A stretch of DNA of 64,000 nt from Streptomyces pactum (GTDB lineage: Bacteria; Actinomycetota; Actinomycetes; Streptomycetales; Streptomycetaceae), in contig NZ_JACYXC010000001.1 of assembly GCF_016031615.1 (NCBI RefSeq), positions 6,820,001 to 6,884,000 of the forward strand, given 5' to 3'. Below are positions 8,150-17,246 of the stretch, in pieces. Positions within the stretch are counted from its first letter, which is position 1; every line of letters begins with the position of its first letter. The notes under the pieces are model-generated. The model made no database searches. It saw only the letters and a program-made list of their open reading frames with translations, and was not told the DNA's origin. The position numbers were made by a program, and so were the translations under genes.

Positions 8150-8494
8150 TCGACCGATCGAGGGACACACCGCATGGCACACCGGAACTGACATACGGTC
8201 CGGTCGCGGGGACGACCCGGTGCCGGCCGGGGTGTGCGGCCTACCGGTGCCGCTGCCGGAACGCCGGTGGTCCGCAACTCGGGCCACCGGGTCCGTGACC
8301 GGCCGGCTGGGCCGACCGGCGGACCCCGAACGGCGGACGCGCCGGTGTGCCGGTCACCCCCGCGCACCGCCGACCGGCCGTGCGCGGTGCCCACGGCCGG
8401 GGCCCGGTGCACACGGCCGGGGCCTCCGGCGCACCGCGGCCCGGGTCCCGGCGGGCGGGAACCCGGGCCGCGGCGGAGGCCGGCGAAGCGAGCG
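8150..8494. other. Upstream spacer between the hydrolase leader and the M28 peptidase
   Basis: About 345 bases separate the Crp-like box from the 3' end of the leftward M28 aminopeptidase gene. I see no gene, only short Arg-rich frames. Any terminator for the peptidase gene would have to lie at its left end here, but no strong hairpin stands out. Confidence 0.5.
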
Positions 8495-9451
8495 TCAGGA
8501 GCTGAGCCGCCAGACGGCGTGGGCGATCGCGTCGGTGTTCCGGTCCAGCGCCACCGGGTCGATGTTCGTGACCGAGTCGCAGGAGGAGTGGTAGCACGGG
8601 TCGAACGGCCGGCCCGCGGTACCGCCCCACTTGTCGGCCTGTGTCCGGCTCTTGGCGGTCTCCGCGCCGCTGAACAGCCCGCCCACCCGGATGCCCGCGT
8701 CCTGGAACGGGGTGTGGTCGGAACGGCCGTCGCCCTCGGTCTCCGCCTCGGTGGCGACTCCCCGGTCCGCGTACCAGTCGGTGAAGACCTCCTCCAGCTC
8801 CGGGTCGTCGTCGTAGACGAAGTAGCCGGCGTTGCGGGAGCCCAGCATGTCGAAGTTGAGGTACGCGTCGATCCTCGCGCGGTCGTCGGCGGCCAGCCCG
8901 TCCACGTAATGGCCGGAGCCGACCATGCCGTACTCCTCGGCGCCCCACCAGACGAACCGCAGGTGCCTCGTGGGCTTCAGGCCGGACTCCGCCACGGCCA
9001 GCGCGACCTCCAGGACGGCGGCCGAGCCCGAGCCGTTGTCGTTGATCCCGGGGGCGCCGGGCACCGAGTCCAGGTGTGAACCGGCCATCACGACGTGTTC
9101 GGCATCGCCGCCCGGCCAGTCGGCCACCAGGTTGTAGCCGGTGCTGCCGTCGTAGGAGAACCGCTGGACCGTGGTGGCGAAACCGGCGGCGTCCAGCTTC
9201 GCCTTGAGGTGGTCGACGGACGCCCGGTAGCCGGGGCTGCCGTGCGCCCGGTCGCCGCCGTGGCGTTCGGCGATGGTCTGGAGGGCGGCCAGGTCGGCAC
9301 GGACCGCCGCGACGTCGATGTCGGGGGCCGCCGCGGCGGCGGACGGGGGCGCCGCCTGGGCGTCCGCGGCGCCGGTGAGCAGGACCGAGGTGAGCGCGGT
9401 ACAGACACCGGCCGCGAGCGCGGCCCGGTGCCGGGATGCGGTTCGGGACAC
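8495..9451 (-). CDS. Secreted M28 family zinc aminopeptidase (SGAP-like)
   Basis: The 318-residue protein has a Sec-type signal peptide (about residues 1-34, ending in an Ala-rich cleavage region) and a single M28 peptidase domain like the Streptomyces griseus aminopeptidase. Two zinc ions would be held by His in GSHLDSV, Asp in GINDNGSG, the second Glu in WGAEEYG, Asp in NFDMLGS and His in CYHSSCD. The first Glu of AEE is the catalytic base. All ligands are present. It probably removes N-terminal residues from extracellular peptides for nutrition. The start is GTG at 9451 with a GGAG upstream. It stands alone, transcribed leftwards. Confidence 0.93.
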   Translation of the reverse strand: MSRTASRHRAALAAGVCTALTSVLLTGAADAQAAPPSAAAAAPDIDVAAVRADLAALQTIAERHGGDRAHGSPGYRASVDHLKAKLDAAGFATTVQRFSYDGSTGYNLVADWPGGDAEHVVMAGSHLDSVPGAPGINDNGSGSAAVLEVALAVAESGLKPTRHLRFVWWGAEEYGMVGSGHYVDGLAADDRARIDAYLNFDMLGSRNAGYFVYDDDPELEEVFTDWYADRGVATEAETEGDGRSDHTPFQDAGIRVGGLFSGAETAKSRTQADKWGGTAGRPFDPCYHSSCDSVTNIDPVALDRNTDAIAHAVWRLSS

Positions 9452-10504
9452 AGGTGGGCTCCGTAGGGGTGTGGGGGTCGGGGCGGAGCGGGCGGTGCGG
9501 GGTGTGGGATGTGCGGGTGTGGGATGTGGGATGTGGGCGATGAGCAGGGTGCGGGTGGTGGGAGGGGTGGGGGAGGCCGGCGCGGGGATCGACTGGTGAT
9601 CAGCTCACGTCAAGAGCGGATACCGGTCCGCCAATTCCGGCAAGCCGAGCCGCCCGTCCGGGGGACCGGATCACCCTCTCCGCGCCTCGGACCTCCTCCG
9701 GCCGGGCCCTTCCGGCCGGGCGGGGCGGCGCCGCGCCGCGGTCCCGGCCGGGCGGACCGGGGGCGGCCGGGGTGAGCGGGGTCAGCGGTCCGGGAGGCGC
9801 CGGCGCCGCCTGACACCGGCGCCTCCCGCGAACCGTGGGTTGGTGAGCCCGGTGAAACCCGGTGAACCCGGAGGGGCCCGGTGAAGCCCGGTGCCGTCCG
9901 GTGGGCCCGGCGAAAACCGGTGCCGTCCGGTGGGGTCGGTGGACGGACGCGGGCCGGCGGACCGGCCGGGTGCCGTGCCGCGCGGACCGCCCGCGGCGAA
10001 GCCCGGCCGGCGGTGTCCCGGGGCCGTGGACCGCCGCACCCGGCGCGGCCCGAACGAGGAACGGCGCGAATCAGGAACGGCCCGGTGCCCGTGGGCCCGT
10101 CGCCGCCGGTGAGGCCCGCGGGTCGGCGGGCCCGGTCCGGTGGGTCCGGCAGTGCCTCCCCGGCCCCGCCGAATCCGGTGGACGGCGACGGCGTGCGGCC
10201 GGGCCGGCCGGGGCGTGCGGGGCGCGTGGGGCCGGTGGGTGCCCGGAGGGAGACGCGCACACCGGCCGGCCGGCGTACCGCCATGACCTGGCAAAGTCGT
10301 GGTTATGTCGAGGGAAAAGGTTACGCCGCAATCGGCAATACCTCGGGACAACCGGCGCGGCCGCAGGTCGGCGGCGTGCTGAACTCGACCGGGGGCTCCG
10401 TCGGCGGACCGGGCAGCGGCCTGGGCGGCCGCGCGGCCCGCCGGGCGGCGTGCCCGGCGCCCGCCGCGTCCGGTGCGGCGGCCGGAGGACGAGGTGAGGT
10501 GTAG
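9452..10504. other. Large intergenic region upstream of the urease operon
   Basis: This 1.05-kb stretch separates the leftward peptidase from rightward ureA. From 9497 to 9590 it holds a GT/GA-biased segment with repeated GGGATGTG-like words. From 9846 to 9945 it holds degenerate CCCGGTGAA-type repeats, including two copies of CGGTGCCGTCCGGTGGG starting at 9889 and 9918. A strong hairpin lies at 9791-9828. The less GC-rich patch at about 10285-10350 is the likeliest urease promoter. I found no gene I could support. Confidence 0.6.
9791..9828. terminator. Strong 13-bp perfect hairpin in the intergenic region
   Basis: CGGGAGGCGCCGG (9791-9803) and its exact reverse complement CCGGCGCCTCCCG (9816-9828) flank a 12-base loop. 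No U-tract follows on either strand. It does not sit just after any recognised gene, so it may be a terminator for an unseen transcript or an insulator before the urease operon. Confidence 0.5.
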
Positions 10505-10807
<303 letters not shown>

Positions 10808-10823
10808 CCGCCGGAGAGACACC

Positions 10824-11222
10824 GTGATACCCGGAGAGATCCTCCTGGCCGAGGACCCCGTGCCGCTCAACGAGGGGCGGCCGGTGACCCGGCTGACCGT
10901 GCTCAACACTGCCGACCGCCCGGTGCAGGTCGGCTCGCACTACCACTTCGCCGAGACCAACCCCGGCCTCGACTTCGACCGGGCGGCGGCCCACGGGCTG
11001 CGGCTGCACATCCCGGCCGGCACCGCCGTGCGCTTCGAGCCGGGCATCCCGGTCGAGGTGGCCCTGGTGCCCCTCGCCGGTGCCCGGATCGTCCCCGGAC
11101 TGCGCGGTGCCGTCGCCGGCCCGCTGGACCCGGTGCCCGCGGACGCCCCCGGACCACTGGACCCGGCACCCGGCGCGCCCGCCGGGCCGCGGGCCCGGGG
11201 TGCCGGCGGGGGTGAGCGGTGA
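10824..11222 (+). CDS. ureB: Urease subunit beta
   Basis: UreB is the beta subunit that packs against UreC in the urease trimer. The first hundred residues show the family core MIPGEILL, then GSHYHFAETNPGLDFDR, then IPAGTAVRFEPG. At 132 residues it is about 30 longer than typical stand-alone beta subunits because of a Pro/Ala/Gly-rich tail that looks low-complexity and unlikely to be catalytic. The gene starts at ATG or GTG 10824 with a CCGGAGAG ribosome site. It overlaps ureC by four bases (GTGA), indicating coupled translation. Confidence 0.95.
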   Translation: MIPGEILLAEDPVPLNEGRPVTRLTVLNTADRPVQVGSHYHFAETNPGLDFDRAAAHGLRLHIPAGTAVRFEPGIPVEVALVPLAGARIVPGLRGAVAGPLDPVPADAPGPLDPAPGAPAGPRARGAGGGER

Positions 11223-12940
11223 ACCGGATCAGCCGCGCCGACCACGCCGAACTCTTCGGTCCCACCACCGGCGACCGGGTCCGGCTCGCCGACACCGATC
11301 TGCTGATCGAGATCGAGGAGGACCGGGCCGGCGGGCCCGGCCGGGCCGGCGACGAGGCGGTGTTCGGCGGCGGCAAGGTGATCCGCGAGTCGATGGGCCA
11401 GTCCCGCGCCACCCGCGCCGACGGCGCGCCCGACACGGTGATCACCGGTGCGGTCGTCCTCGACCACTGGGGCGTGGTCAAGGCCGACGTGGGCCTGCGC
11501 GACGGGCGGATCACCGGCATCGGCAAGGCCGGAAACCCGGACACCATGGACGGCGTCCACCCGGATCTCGTCATCGGCCCCGAGACCGAGGTCATCTCCG
11601 GCAACGGCAAGATCCTCACCGCCGGGGCGATCGACGCCCATGTGCACTTCATCTGCCCGCAGATCGCCGACGAGGCCCTGGCCTCCGGCATCACCACCCT
11701 GGTCGGCGGGGGCACCGGGCCGGCCGAGGGCAGCAAGGCCACCACCGTCACCCCCGGTTCCTGGCACCTCGCCGCGATGTTCGAGGCGCTGGAGGCATAC
11801 CCGCTGAACATCGGGCTGCTGGGGAAGGGCAACACCGTCTCCGCCGAGGCGATGTACGCCCAGCTCCGCGGCGGCGCGGTCGGCTTCAAGATCCATGAGG
11901 ACTGGGGCGCCACCCCGGCCGTCATCGACGCCTGCCTGAAGGTCTGCGACGCCACCGGCGCCCAGGTCGCCCTGCACACCGACACCCTCAACGAGGCCGG
12001 GTTCGTCGGCGACACGCTGGCCGCCATCGCCGGCCGGACCGTGCACGCCTACCACACCGAGGGCGCCGGCGGCGGGCACGCGCCGGACATCATCACCGTG
12101 GTCTCCCGGCCCAACGTGCTGCCCAGCTCCACCAACCCGACCCGCCCGCACACCGTCAACACGCTTGAGGAACACCTCGACATGCTGATGGTCTGCCACC
12201 ACCTCAACCCGGCCGTGCCGGAGGACCTGGCCTTCGCCGAGTCCCGCATCCGGCCCAGCACCATCGCCGCCGAGGACGTCCTCCACGACCTCGGGGCGAT
12301 CTCCATCATCTCCTCGGACTCCCAGGCCATGGGACGGATCGGGGAGGTGGTGCTCCGCACCTGGCAGACCGCGCACGTGATGAAACGGCGCCGGGGCGCG
12401 CTGCCCGGCGACGGCCCCGCCGACAACCTGCGGGCCCGCCGCTACGTCGCCAAATACACCATCAACCCGGCGGTCGCGCAGGGCATGGACCACGAGATCG
12501 GCTCGGTGGAGACCGGCAAGCTCGCCGACCTGGTGCTGTGGGACCCGGCGTTCTTCGGCGTACGGCCGGAACTGGTGATCAAGGGCGGCCGGATCGCCTA
12601 CGCGCAGATGGGCGACGCCAACGCCTCCATCCCCACCCCGCAACCGGTGCTGCCCCGCCCGATGTTCGGGGCCGTGGGACGCGCCGCGGCCGCCTGCTCG
12701 CTCAACTTCGTGACCGCGACCGCGCTGGACGCCGCCCTCCCCGAGCGGCTGGACCTGCGCAAGCCGTTCACCGCCATCCGTAGCACCCGCGGCGTCACCA
12801 AGGCGGACATGCGCCTCAACGACGCCCTGCCGGCGGTGGAGGTGGACCCCGACACGTTCACCGTCACCATCGACGGGGAGCCGGTGGAGCCCGCGCCGGT
12901 CGCCGAGCTCCCCATGGCCCAGCGGTACTTCCTGTTCTGA
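11219..12940 (+). CDS. ureC: Urease subunit alpha (catalytic)
   Basis: UreC holds the binuclear nickel centre of urease. The 573-residue product is full length. His141 and His143 (DAHVHFICP), the carbamylated Lys224 (VGFKIHEDWG), His253 (ALHTDTLNEAG), His279 (AYHTEGAGGGH) and the Asp in SDSQAMGR supply the expected ligands. The flap with MVCHHLNP (His327/328) covers the active site. The GTG start overlaps ureB and the TGA overlaps the ATG of ureF by one base. Activation needs the accessory proteins UreF, UreG and UreD encoded next. No UreE is seen, which is usual for actinomycetes. Confidence 0.97.
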   Translation: MNRISRADHAELFGPTTGDRVRLADTDLLIEIEEDRAGGPGRAGDEAVFGGGKVIRESMGQSRATRADGAPDTVITGAVVLDHWGVVKADVGLRDGRITGIGKAGNPDTMDGVHPDLVIGPETEVISGNGKILTAGAIDAHVHFICPQIADEALASGITTLVGGGTGPAEGSKATTVTPGSWHLAAMFEALEAYPLNIGLLGKGNTVSAEAMYAQLRGGAVGFKIHEDWGATPAVIDACLKVCDATGAQVALHTDTLNEAGFVGDTLAAIAGRTVHAYHTEGAGGGHAPDIITVVSRPNVLPSSTNPTRPHTVNTLEEHLDMLMVCHHLNPAVPEDLAFAESRIRPSTIAAEDVLHDLGAISIISSDSQAMGRIGEVVLRTWQTAHVMKRRRGALPGDGPADNLRARRYVAKYTINPAVAQGMDHEIGSVETGKLADLVLWDPAFFGVRPELVIKGGRIAYAQMGDANASIPTPQPVLPRPMFGAVGRAAAACSLNFVTATALDAALPERLDLRKPFTAIRSTRGVTKADMRLNDALPAVEVDPDTFTVTIDGEPVEPAPVAELPMAQRYFLF

Positions 12941-13626
12941 TGGCCGCCGACACCCCCCGAGCGGCCCTGCTGGCCCTCGCCGACGGCAGGTTCCCGGCCG
13001 GCGGCCACGCGCACTCCGGCGGCGCGGAGGCCGCCGTGGCCGCGGGCCGCATCCACGACGCGGCCACGCTGGAGGCGTTCTGCCGGGGCAGGCTGCACAC
13101 CGCCGGCCTCACCGCCGCCGGCCTCGCCGCCGCGGCCGCCGCCGGGATGGACCCGCTGCTGCTGGACGAGGCCGCCGACGCCCGCACCCCCTCCGCGGCG
13201 CTGCGGGCCACCGCCCGCCGGCTGGGCCGCCAGATGCTGCGCGCCGGCCGCGCCGCCTGGCCCGCCCCGGAACTGGACGCGCTCGACGCGGCCCGCCCGC
13301 GCGGCGTCCACCAGCCGGTGGTGCTCGGCCTGGTGGTGCGCGTCGCGGGCCTGCCGCCCGGGGACGCCGCCCACCTCGCCGGGTACGAGGCGGTCAGCGG
13401 CCCGGCGACCGCCGTGGTGCGGCTGCTGGGCCTGGACCCCTTCGAGGCCACCGCGGTGCTCGCCCGTCTCTCCGGCGAGGTGGACCGGGTCGCCGCGGAC
13501 GCCACCGCGGCGGCCCGGCGCGCGGTGCGTGCCGGGCCTGGTGAACTGCCCGCCGCCTCGGCCCCGCTGCTCGACATCACCGCCGAGGCCCACGCGAGCT
13601 GGCCGGTACGCCTCTTCGCCTCCTGA
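12940..13626 (+). CDS. ureF: Urease accessory protein UreF
   Basis: UreF joins UreD and UreG in the complex that delivers nickel and CO2 to apo-urease. The 228-residue product has the family features: LLALADGRFPAGGHAHSGG at the start, an all-helical Ala-rich body, and HQPVVLGLV in the middle. It begins at an ATG overlapping the ureC stop by one base. The sequence is strongly Ala-rich, as usual for GC-rich genomes, so sequence identity is less striking than for UreC or UreG, but position and the PAGGHAHSGG motif settle the call. A 123-base gap to ureG follows. Confidence 0.93.
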   Translation: MAADTPRAALLALADGRFPAGGHAHSGGAEAAVAAGRIHDAATLEAFCRGRLHTAGLTAAGLAAAAAAGMDPLLLDEAADARTPSAALRATARRLGRQMLRAGRAAWPAPELDALDAARPRGVHQPVVLGLVVRVAGLPPGDAAHLAGYEAVSGPATAVVRLLGLDPFEATAVLARLSGEVDRVAADATAAARRAVRAGPGELPAASAPLLDITAEAHASWPVRLFAS

Positions 13627-13749
13627 CCCAGGTCTCCCGCCAGGGGGCCGCCCCCGCGCCCCCCGCGGACCGCCCGCCCCTGACCCACCCCGACGACCCG
13701 CATCCGCCCCCCTGCCCGCCAACGGGCCCGCACCGAACCCGGAGCCGCC

Positions 13750-14446
13750 GTGCACCTCGACCACCCTGAGACCTACCCCCCACCGGCACACCTACGGCGC
13801 GGCCGGCCCGCACCGCCCCGACGGCAGCCGCCGCACGCTCCGCATCGGGCTGGGCGGACCGGTCGGCTCCGGCAAGACCGCCACCGTGGCGGCCCTGTGC
13901 CGGGCGCTCCGCGACGAGCTGCGCATCGCGGTGGTCACCAACGACATCTACACCCGGGAGGACGCCGAGTTCCTGCTGCGCGCCGCGGTACTGCCGCCCG
14001 AGCGCATCACCGCGGTGGAGACCGGGGCCTGCCCGCACACCGCCATCCGGGACGACATCTCCGCCAACCTGGAGGCCGTCGAGGAGCTGGAGGACACCGC
14101 CGGCCCGCTGGACCTGGTGCTGGTGGAGTCCGGCGGGGACAACCTGACCGCCACCTTCTCCAAGGGGCTGGTGGACGCCCAGGTGTTCGTCATCGACGTG
14201 GCGGGCGGCGACGACATCCCCCGCAAGGGCGGCCCCGGCGTGACCACCGCCGACCTGCTGGTGGTCAACAAGACCGACCTCGCCCCGTACGTCGGCTCCG
14301 ACCTGGACCGGATGGCCCGCGACGCCGCCGCCCAGCGGGGCGCGCTGCCGGTGGTCTTCACCTCCCTGGTCGCCGAGGACGGTGTCCGGCCGGTCGCCGA
14401 CTGGGTCCGCGCGCGGCTCGCCGCCTGGACACCCGCCCAGGCATGA
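13750..14446 (+). CDS. ureG: Urease accessory GTPase UreG (apparent +1 frameshift near the N-terminus)
   Basis: UreG is the SIMIBI-class GTPase that drives nickel insertion into urease. From about 13790 the coding sequence is intact, with P-loop GGPVGSGKT, VVTNDIYTREDAEFL, ETGACPHTAIRDD, VLVESGGDNL and VVNKTDLA. That frame has no usable start before the P-loop. A GTG at 13750, with a CGGAG ribosome site, begins MHLDHPETYP, which matches the start of homologues but lies one frame away. Removing one C from the C6 run at 13776-13781 joins the two into a normal UreG. So either this is a one-base sequencing error or the gene is really broken. The 3' end overlaps ureD by four bases. Confidence 0.88.
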
Positions 14447-15399
14447 CCGGCACCACCGGACCGGCACCGGGCACCCCGGCCGGCGCCACCCGGCAGCGGC
14501 CCGGCGGCCCGGTACGGGGACCGCGGGCCGGCGACCGCCCGGCCGCCGCGGCCCCCGGCGGCCGCACCGCCGCCGCCCCGGCAACCCCCGACGGGAACAC
14601 CGCGACCCCTCCCGGTACCGCGCCGTCCCCCGGCACCGCGCCCTCTGCCGCCGGCGTCACCGCCGCGGCCCGCCTCACCGCGGCCCCCGACGGGCGCGGC
14701 GGCACCGCCCTGACCCGGCTGGACAGCGCCGGGCCGCTGGCCCTGCGCCGGCTCGCGCACCGCGGGCCGCAGGCCCGGGTGGCGCTGGTCGGCGCGATGA
14801 GCGCACCGCTGGGCGGCGACCGGCTGAGCCTCACCGCGGAGCTGGCCGACGGCGCCCGGCTGCGGTTCACCACCGTCGCAGCCACCCTGGCGCTGCCCGG
14901 CCGGACCGCCGCGCCCGCCCGCTACGACACCTCGCTCACGGTGGGCGAGGACGCGGTCCTCCACTGGCTGCCCGAGCCGCTGATCTCGGCCCGCGGCAGC
15001 GACCTGCGGGTGCGCACCCGGGTCGAGCTGGCCGCCACCGCCCGGCTGGCGCTCCGGGAGGAACAGGTCCTGGGGCGCGCCGGTGAACCGCCCGGCGACC
15101 TCACCACCCGCCTCACCGTCCACCGCGCGGGGCGCCCGCTGCTGGACCAGGAGCTGCGGTACGGGCCGGGCGCGCCCGGCTGGGACGGCCCGGCGGTGCT
15201 CGGCGGCCACCGGGCGGTCGGCCAACTCCTGGTGGTGGACCCGGCGTTCGAGGACCGGCCGCCGGGCCCGGTGGCGCTCGGCGGGACCGCGGTGGTCACC
15301 CGGCCGGCCGGACCGGCGGTGCTCGTCACCGCCGTGGCGGACGACGCGCTGCGACTGCGCGCGTTGTTCGATCATGTGTCCGACCTCACGGCTTGGTAA
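14443..15399 (+). CDS. ureD: Urease accessory protein UreD (UreH)
   Basis: UreD is the scaffold that binds apo-urease and passes nickel from UreG. The 318-residue product starts at the ATG overlapping the ureG stop (ATGA). Its first 65 residues are a low-complexity Ala/Pro/Gly/Thr stretch. The UreD domain then runs from about residue 70 to the end, with PLGGDRLSL, LHWLPEPLISARGSDL, and GHRAVGQLLVVDP segments recognisable from the family. It is the last gene of the operon. A promoter region for the next gene starts right after its stop. The extended N-terminus may be non-essential. Confidence 0.92.
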   Translation: MTGTTGPAPGTPAGATRQRPGGPVRGPRAGDRPAAAAPGGRTAAAPATPDGNTATPPGTAPSPGTAPSAAGVTAAARLTAAPDGRGGTALTRLDSAGPLALRRLAHRGPQARVALVGAMSAPLGGDRLSLTAELADGARLRFTTVAATLALPGRTAAPARYDTSLTVGEDAVLHWLPEPLISARGSDLRVRTRVELAATARLALREEQVLGRAGEPPGDLTTRLTVHRAGRPLLDQELRYGPGAPGWDGPAVLGGHRAVGQLLVVDPAFEDRPPGPVALGGTAVVTRPAGPAVLVTAVADDALRLRALFDHVSDLTAW

Positions 15400-15510
15400 A
15401 GAAACACCTGTTTGACCTGTACCAATCGGGGAAAGGCGCGCGAGGATCCTCCTGCCACTGTGATCTTTCGCCGCCACGAGCGGCGTATCAATGCAGGGGG
15501 AGTTACCTAC

Positions 15511-17097
15511 GTGAGACGTACAGCAATCTTCGGCGCCACCGGTGGCGTCGTGACCGGCGTGCTCATAGCCGGGGCGCTGGCCGCGCCCTCGGCCAGCGCC
15601 GGCCAGAGCACGCCCGGCGGCAGCGCCGAGGCCCGCGGTGTGAAGGTCGCCGCGGACCGCGCCGCCAAGGCGGGCATCGACTGGCAGACCTGTCCGGCGG
15701 ACTGGAACCTGCCCAACGGCATCAAGTGCGGCTTCGTCAGCGTTCCGCTGGACTACGCCAAGCCCAACGGCCGCCAGATCAAGATCGCGGTCGACAAGGC
15801 CGACAGCACCGGCACGCCGCAGGAGCGCCAGGGCGCCCTGATCTACAACCCCGGCGGCCCCGGCGGCTCGGGTCTGCGCTTCCCGGTCCGGGTCACCTCC
15901 AAGAGCCCCCTGTGGACCAAGACCGCCAAGGCCTACGACTTCGTCGGCTTCGACCCGCGCGGTGTCGGCCGGTCCACCCCCATCTCCTGCGTGGACCCGC
16001 AGGAGTTCGTCAAGGCCCCGAAGCTCGACCCGGTGCCGGACAGCGAGGCCGACAAGCGGGTGCAGCGCAAGCTCGCCCGCGAGTACGCGCAGGGCTGCAA
16101 GGAGCGCAGCGGCTGGATGCTGCCGCACATGACGACGCCCAACACCGCCCGTGACGTGGACGTCATCCGCGCCGCCCTCGGTGAGAAGAAGCTCAACTTC
16201 CTCGGCGTCTCCTACGGCACCTACCTCGGCGCCGTCTATGCCACCCTCTTCCCCGACCACGTGCGCCGCATGATCGTGGACAGCGTGGTGAACCCCTCGC
16301 GGGAGAAGATCTGGTACCAGGCCAACCTGGACCAGGACGTCGCCTTCCAGATGCGCTGGGACGACTGGAAGGCGTGGGTCGCCAAGAACGACGCCGCCTA
16401 CCACATCGGCGACACCCCCGAGAAGGTCCAGAAGCAGTGGGAGACCCTGCGGGCCGCCGCCAAGAAGAAGCCGATCGGCGGCGTCGTCGGTCCGGCCGAG
16501 CTGCTCTCCTTCTTCCAGAGCGCCCCGTACTACGACTCGGCGTGGACCTCCGTCGCCCAGGTGTGGAGCAAGTACCTCGCCGGTGACGAGCAGGCCCTGA
16601 TCGACGCCGCGGGCCCCGACATGTCGGACACCGCGGGCAACATCTCCGCCGAGAACGGCAACGCCGTGTACACCGCGGTGGAGTGCGCCGACGCCAAGTG
16701 GCCCACCAGCTGGAGCAAGTGGAACCGGGACAACACCCGGCTGCACAAGGACTACCCGTTCCTCACCTGGTCCAACGCCTGGATGAACCTGCCGTGCGCC
16801 ACCTGGGGCGTGCCGCAGCAGACCCCGATCGACGTGAAGTCCGGCAAGGGGCTGCCGCCGGTGCTCATCGTGCAGGCCACCCGCGACGCCGCGACCCCGT
16901 ACGAGGGCGCCGTGGAGCTGCACAAGCGCCTCAAGGGCTCCCGCCTGATCACCGAGAAGGACGCCGGTTCGCACGGTGTCACCAACCTGAACAACTCCTG
17001 CATCAACGAGCGGGTGGACGCCTACCTGCTGAACGGCACGGTGGACGCCAAGGACGTGACCTGCGCGCCGCACGCCACCCCGCAGCCGGCCAAGTGA
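15511..17097 (+). CDS. Secreted tripeptidyl aminopeptidase (S33 alpha/beta hydrolase, Tap/SlpD-like)
   Basis: This 528-residue exported enzyme is an alpha/beta hydrolase of the Streptomyces Tap family, which removes tripeptides from the N-termini of secreted proteins. A signal peptide spans about residues 1-31 (two Arg, a hydrophobic core, then APSASA). The oxyanion segment is LIYNPGGPGGSG. The nucleophile is Ser in GVSYGTYLGA, the acid is Asp in QATRDAATPY and the base is His in DAGSHGVTN. The C-terminal TAP-like domain with paired cysteines is complete. GTG at 15511 follows a GGGGGAG ribosome site. It has its own promoter region after ureD, and a 15-bp hairpin follows the stop. Confidence 0.93.
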   Translation: MRRTAIFGATGGVVTGVLIAGALAAPSASAGQSTPGGSAEARGVKVAADRAAKAGIDWQTCPADWNLPNGIKCGFVSVPLDYAKPNGRQIKIAVDKADSTGTPQERQGALIYNPGGPGGSGLRFPVRVTSKSPLWTKTAKAYDFVGFDPRGVGRSTPISCVDPQEFVKAPKLDPVPDSEADKRVQRKLAREYAQGCKERSGWMLPHMTTPNTARDVDVIRAALGEKKLNFLGVSYGTYLGAVYATLFPDHVRRMIVDSVVNPSREKIWYQANLDQDVAFQMRWDDWKAWVAKNDAAYHIGDTPEKVQKQWETLRAAAKKKPIGGVVGPAELLSFFQSAPYYDSAWTSVAQVWSKYLAGDEQALIDAAGPDMSDTAGNISAENGNAVYTAVECADAKWPTSWSKWNRDNTRLHKDYPFLTWSNAWMNLPCATWGVPQQTPIDVKSGKGLPPVLIVQATRDAATPYEGAVELHKRLKGSRLITEKDAGSHGVTNLNNSCINERVDAYLLNGTVDAKDVTCAPHATPQPAK

Positions 17098-17137
17098 CAT
17101 CAGCGCCTGAGCTGTGACCCGCGGCAAGGCCGCGGAC

Positions 17138-17170
17138 CGCGCCCCGCTCCGCCCCGCGGAGCGGGGCGCG
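17138..17170 (+). terminator. Intrinsic terminator-like hairpin after the tripeptidyl aminopeptidase gene
   Basis: CGCGCCCCGCTCCGC (17138-17152) and GCGGAGCGGGGCGCG (17156-17170) form a perfect 15-bp stem with a three-base loop, 41 bases after the stop codon. It would insulate the next promoter from read-through. There is no U-tract, as is common in high-GC actinomycetes. Confidence 0.8.
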
Positions 17171-17209
17171 GGCACGTCCGTCCCCGCCCGGCGGACCCAC
17201 CGGACGATC

Positions 17210-17240
17210 TTGACCTCAACCGCGGTCGAGGTTCTACGGT
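17210..17240 (+). promoter_or_regulatory. SoxR-type promoter with 19-bp spacer and overlapping palindrome
   Basis: TTGACC (17210-17215) and TACGGT (17235-17240) form -35 and -10 boxes 19 bp apart, longer than the 17-18 bp optimum and diagnostic of promoters activated by MerR-family regulators. Between and across them lies ACCTCAACCGCGGTCGAGGT (17213-17232), a 20-bp palindrome with a single mismatched pair, close to the SoxR box. The expected transcription start falls at or next to the ATG at 17247, so the mRNA would be leaderless. Confidence 0.75.
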
Positions 17241-17246
17241 CGCGCC

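Noticed and set aside
9610..10284. A 224-residue minus-strand gene in the urease upstream region
   Set aside because: Arg/Pro/Gly-rich translation, no ribosome site and no family motif; it overlaps the hairpin and repeats.
10285..10350. GlnR-type nitrogen operator before ureA (GTTATGTC..GGTTAC)
   Set aside because: Half sites are present but the spacing and missing GAAAC partners do not fit the GlnR consensus.
13750..15399. A single 549-residue protein covering ureG and ureD
   Set aside because: It is an artefact of the frameshift: its first ten codons are the ureG start, the middle is out of frame, and the end is ureD.
13948..17175. A 1075-codon open frame antisense to the urease accessory and peptidase genes
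   Set aside because: It lies opposite well-supported genes and its translation is low-complexity, as expected from GC3 bias.
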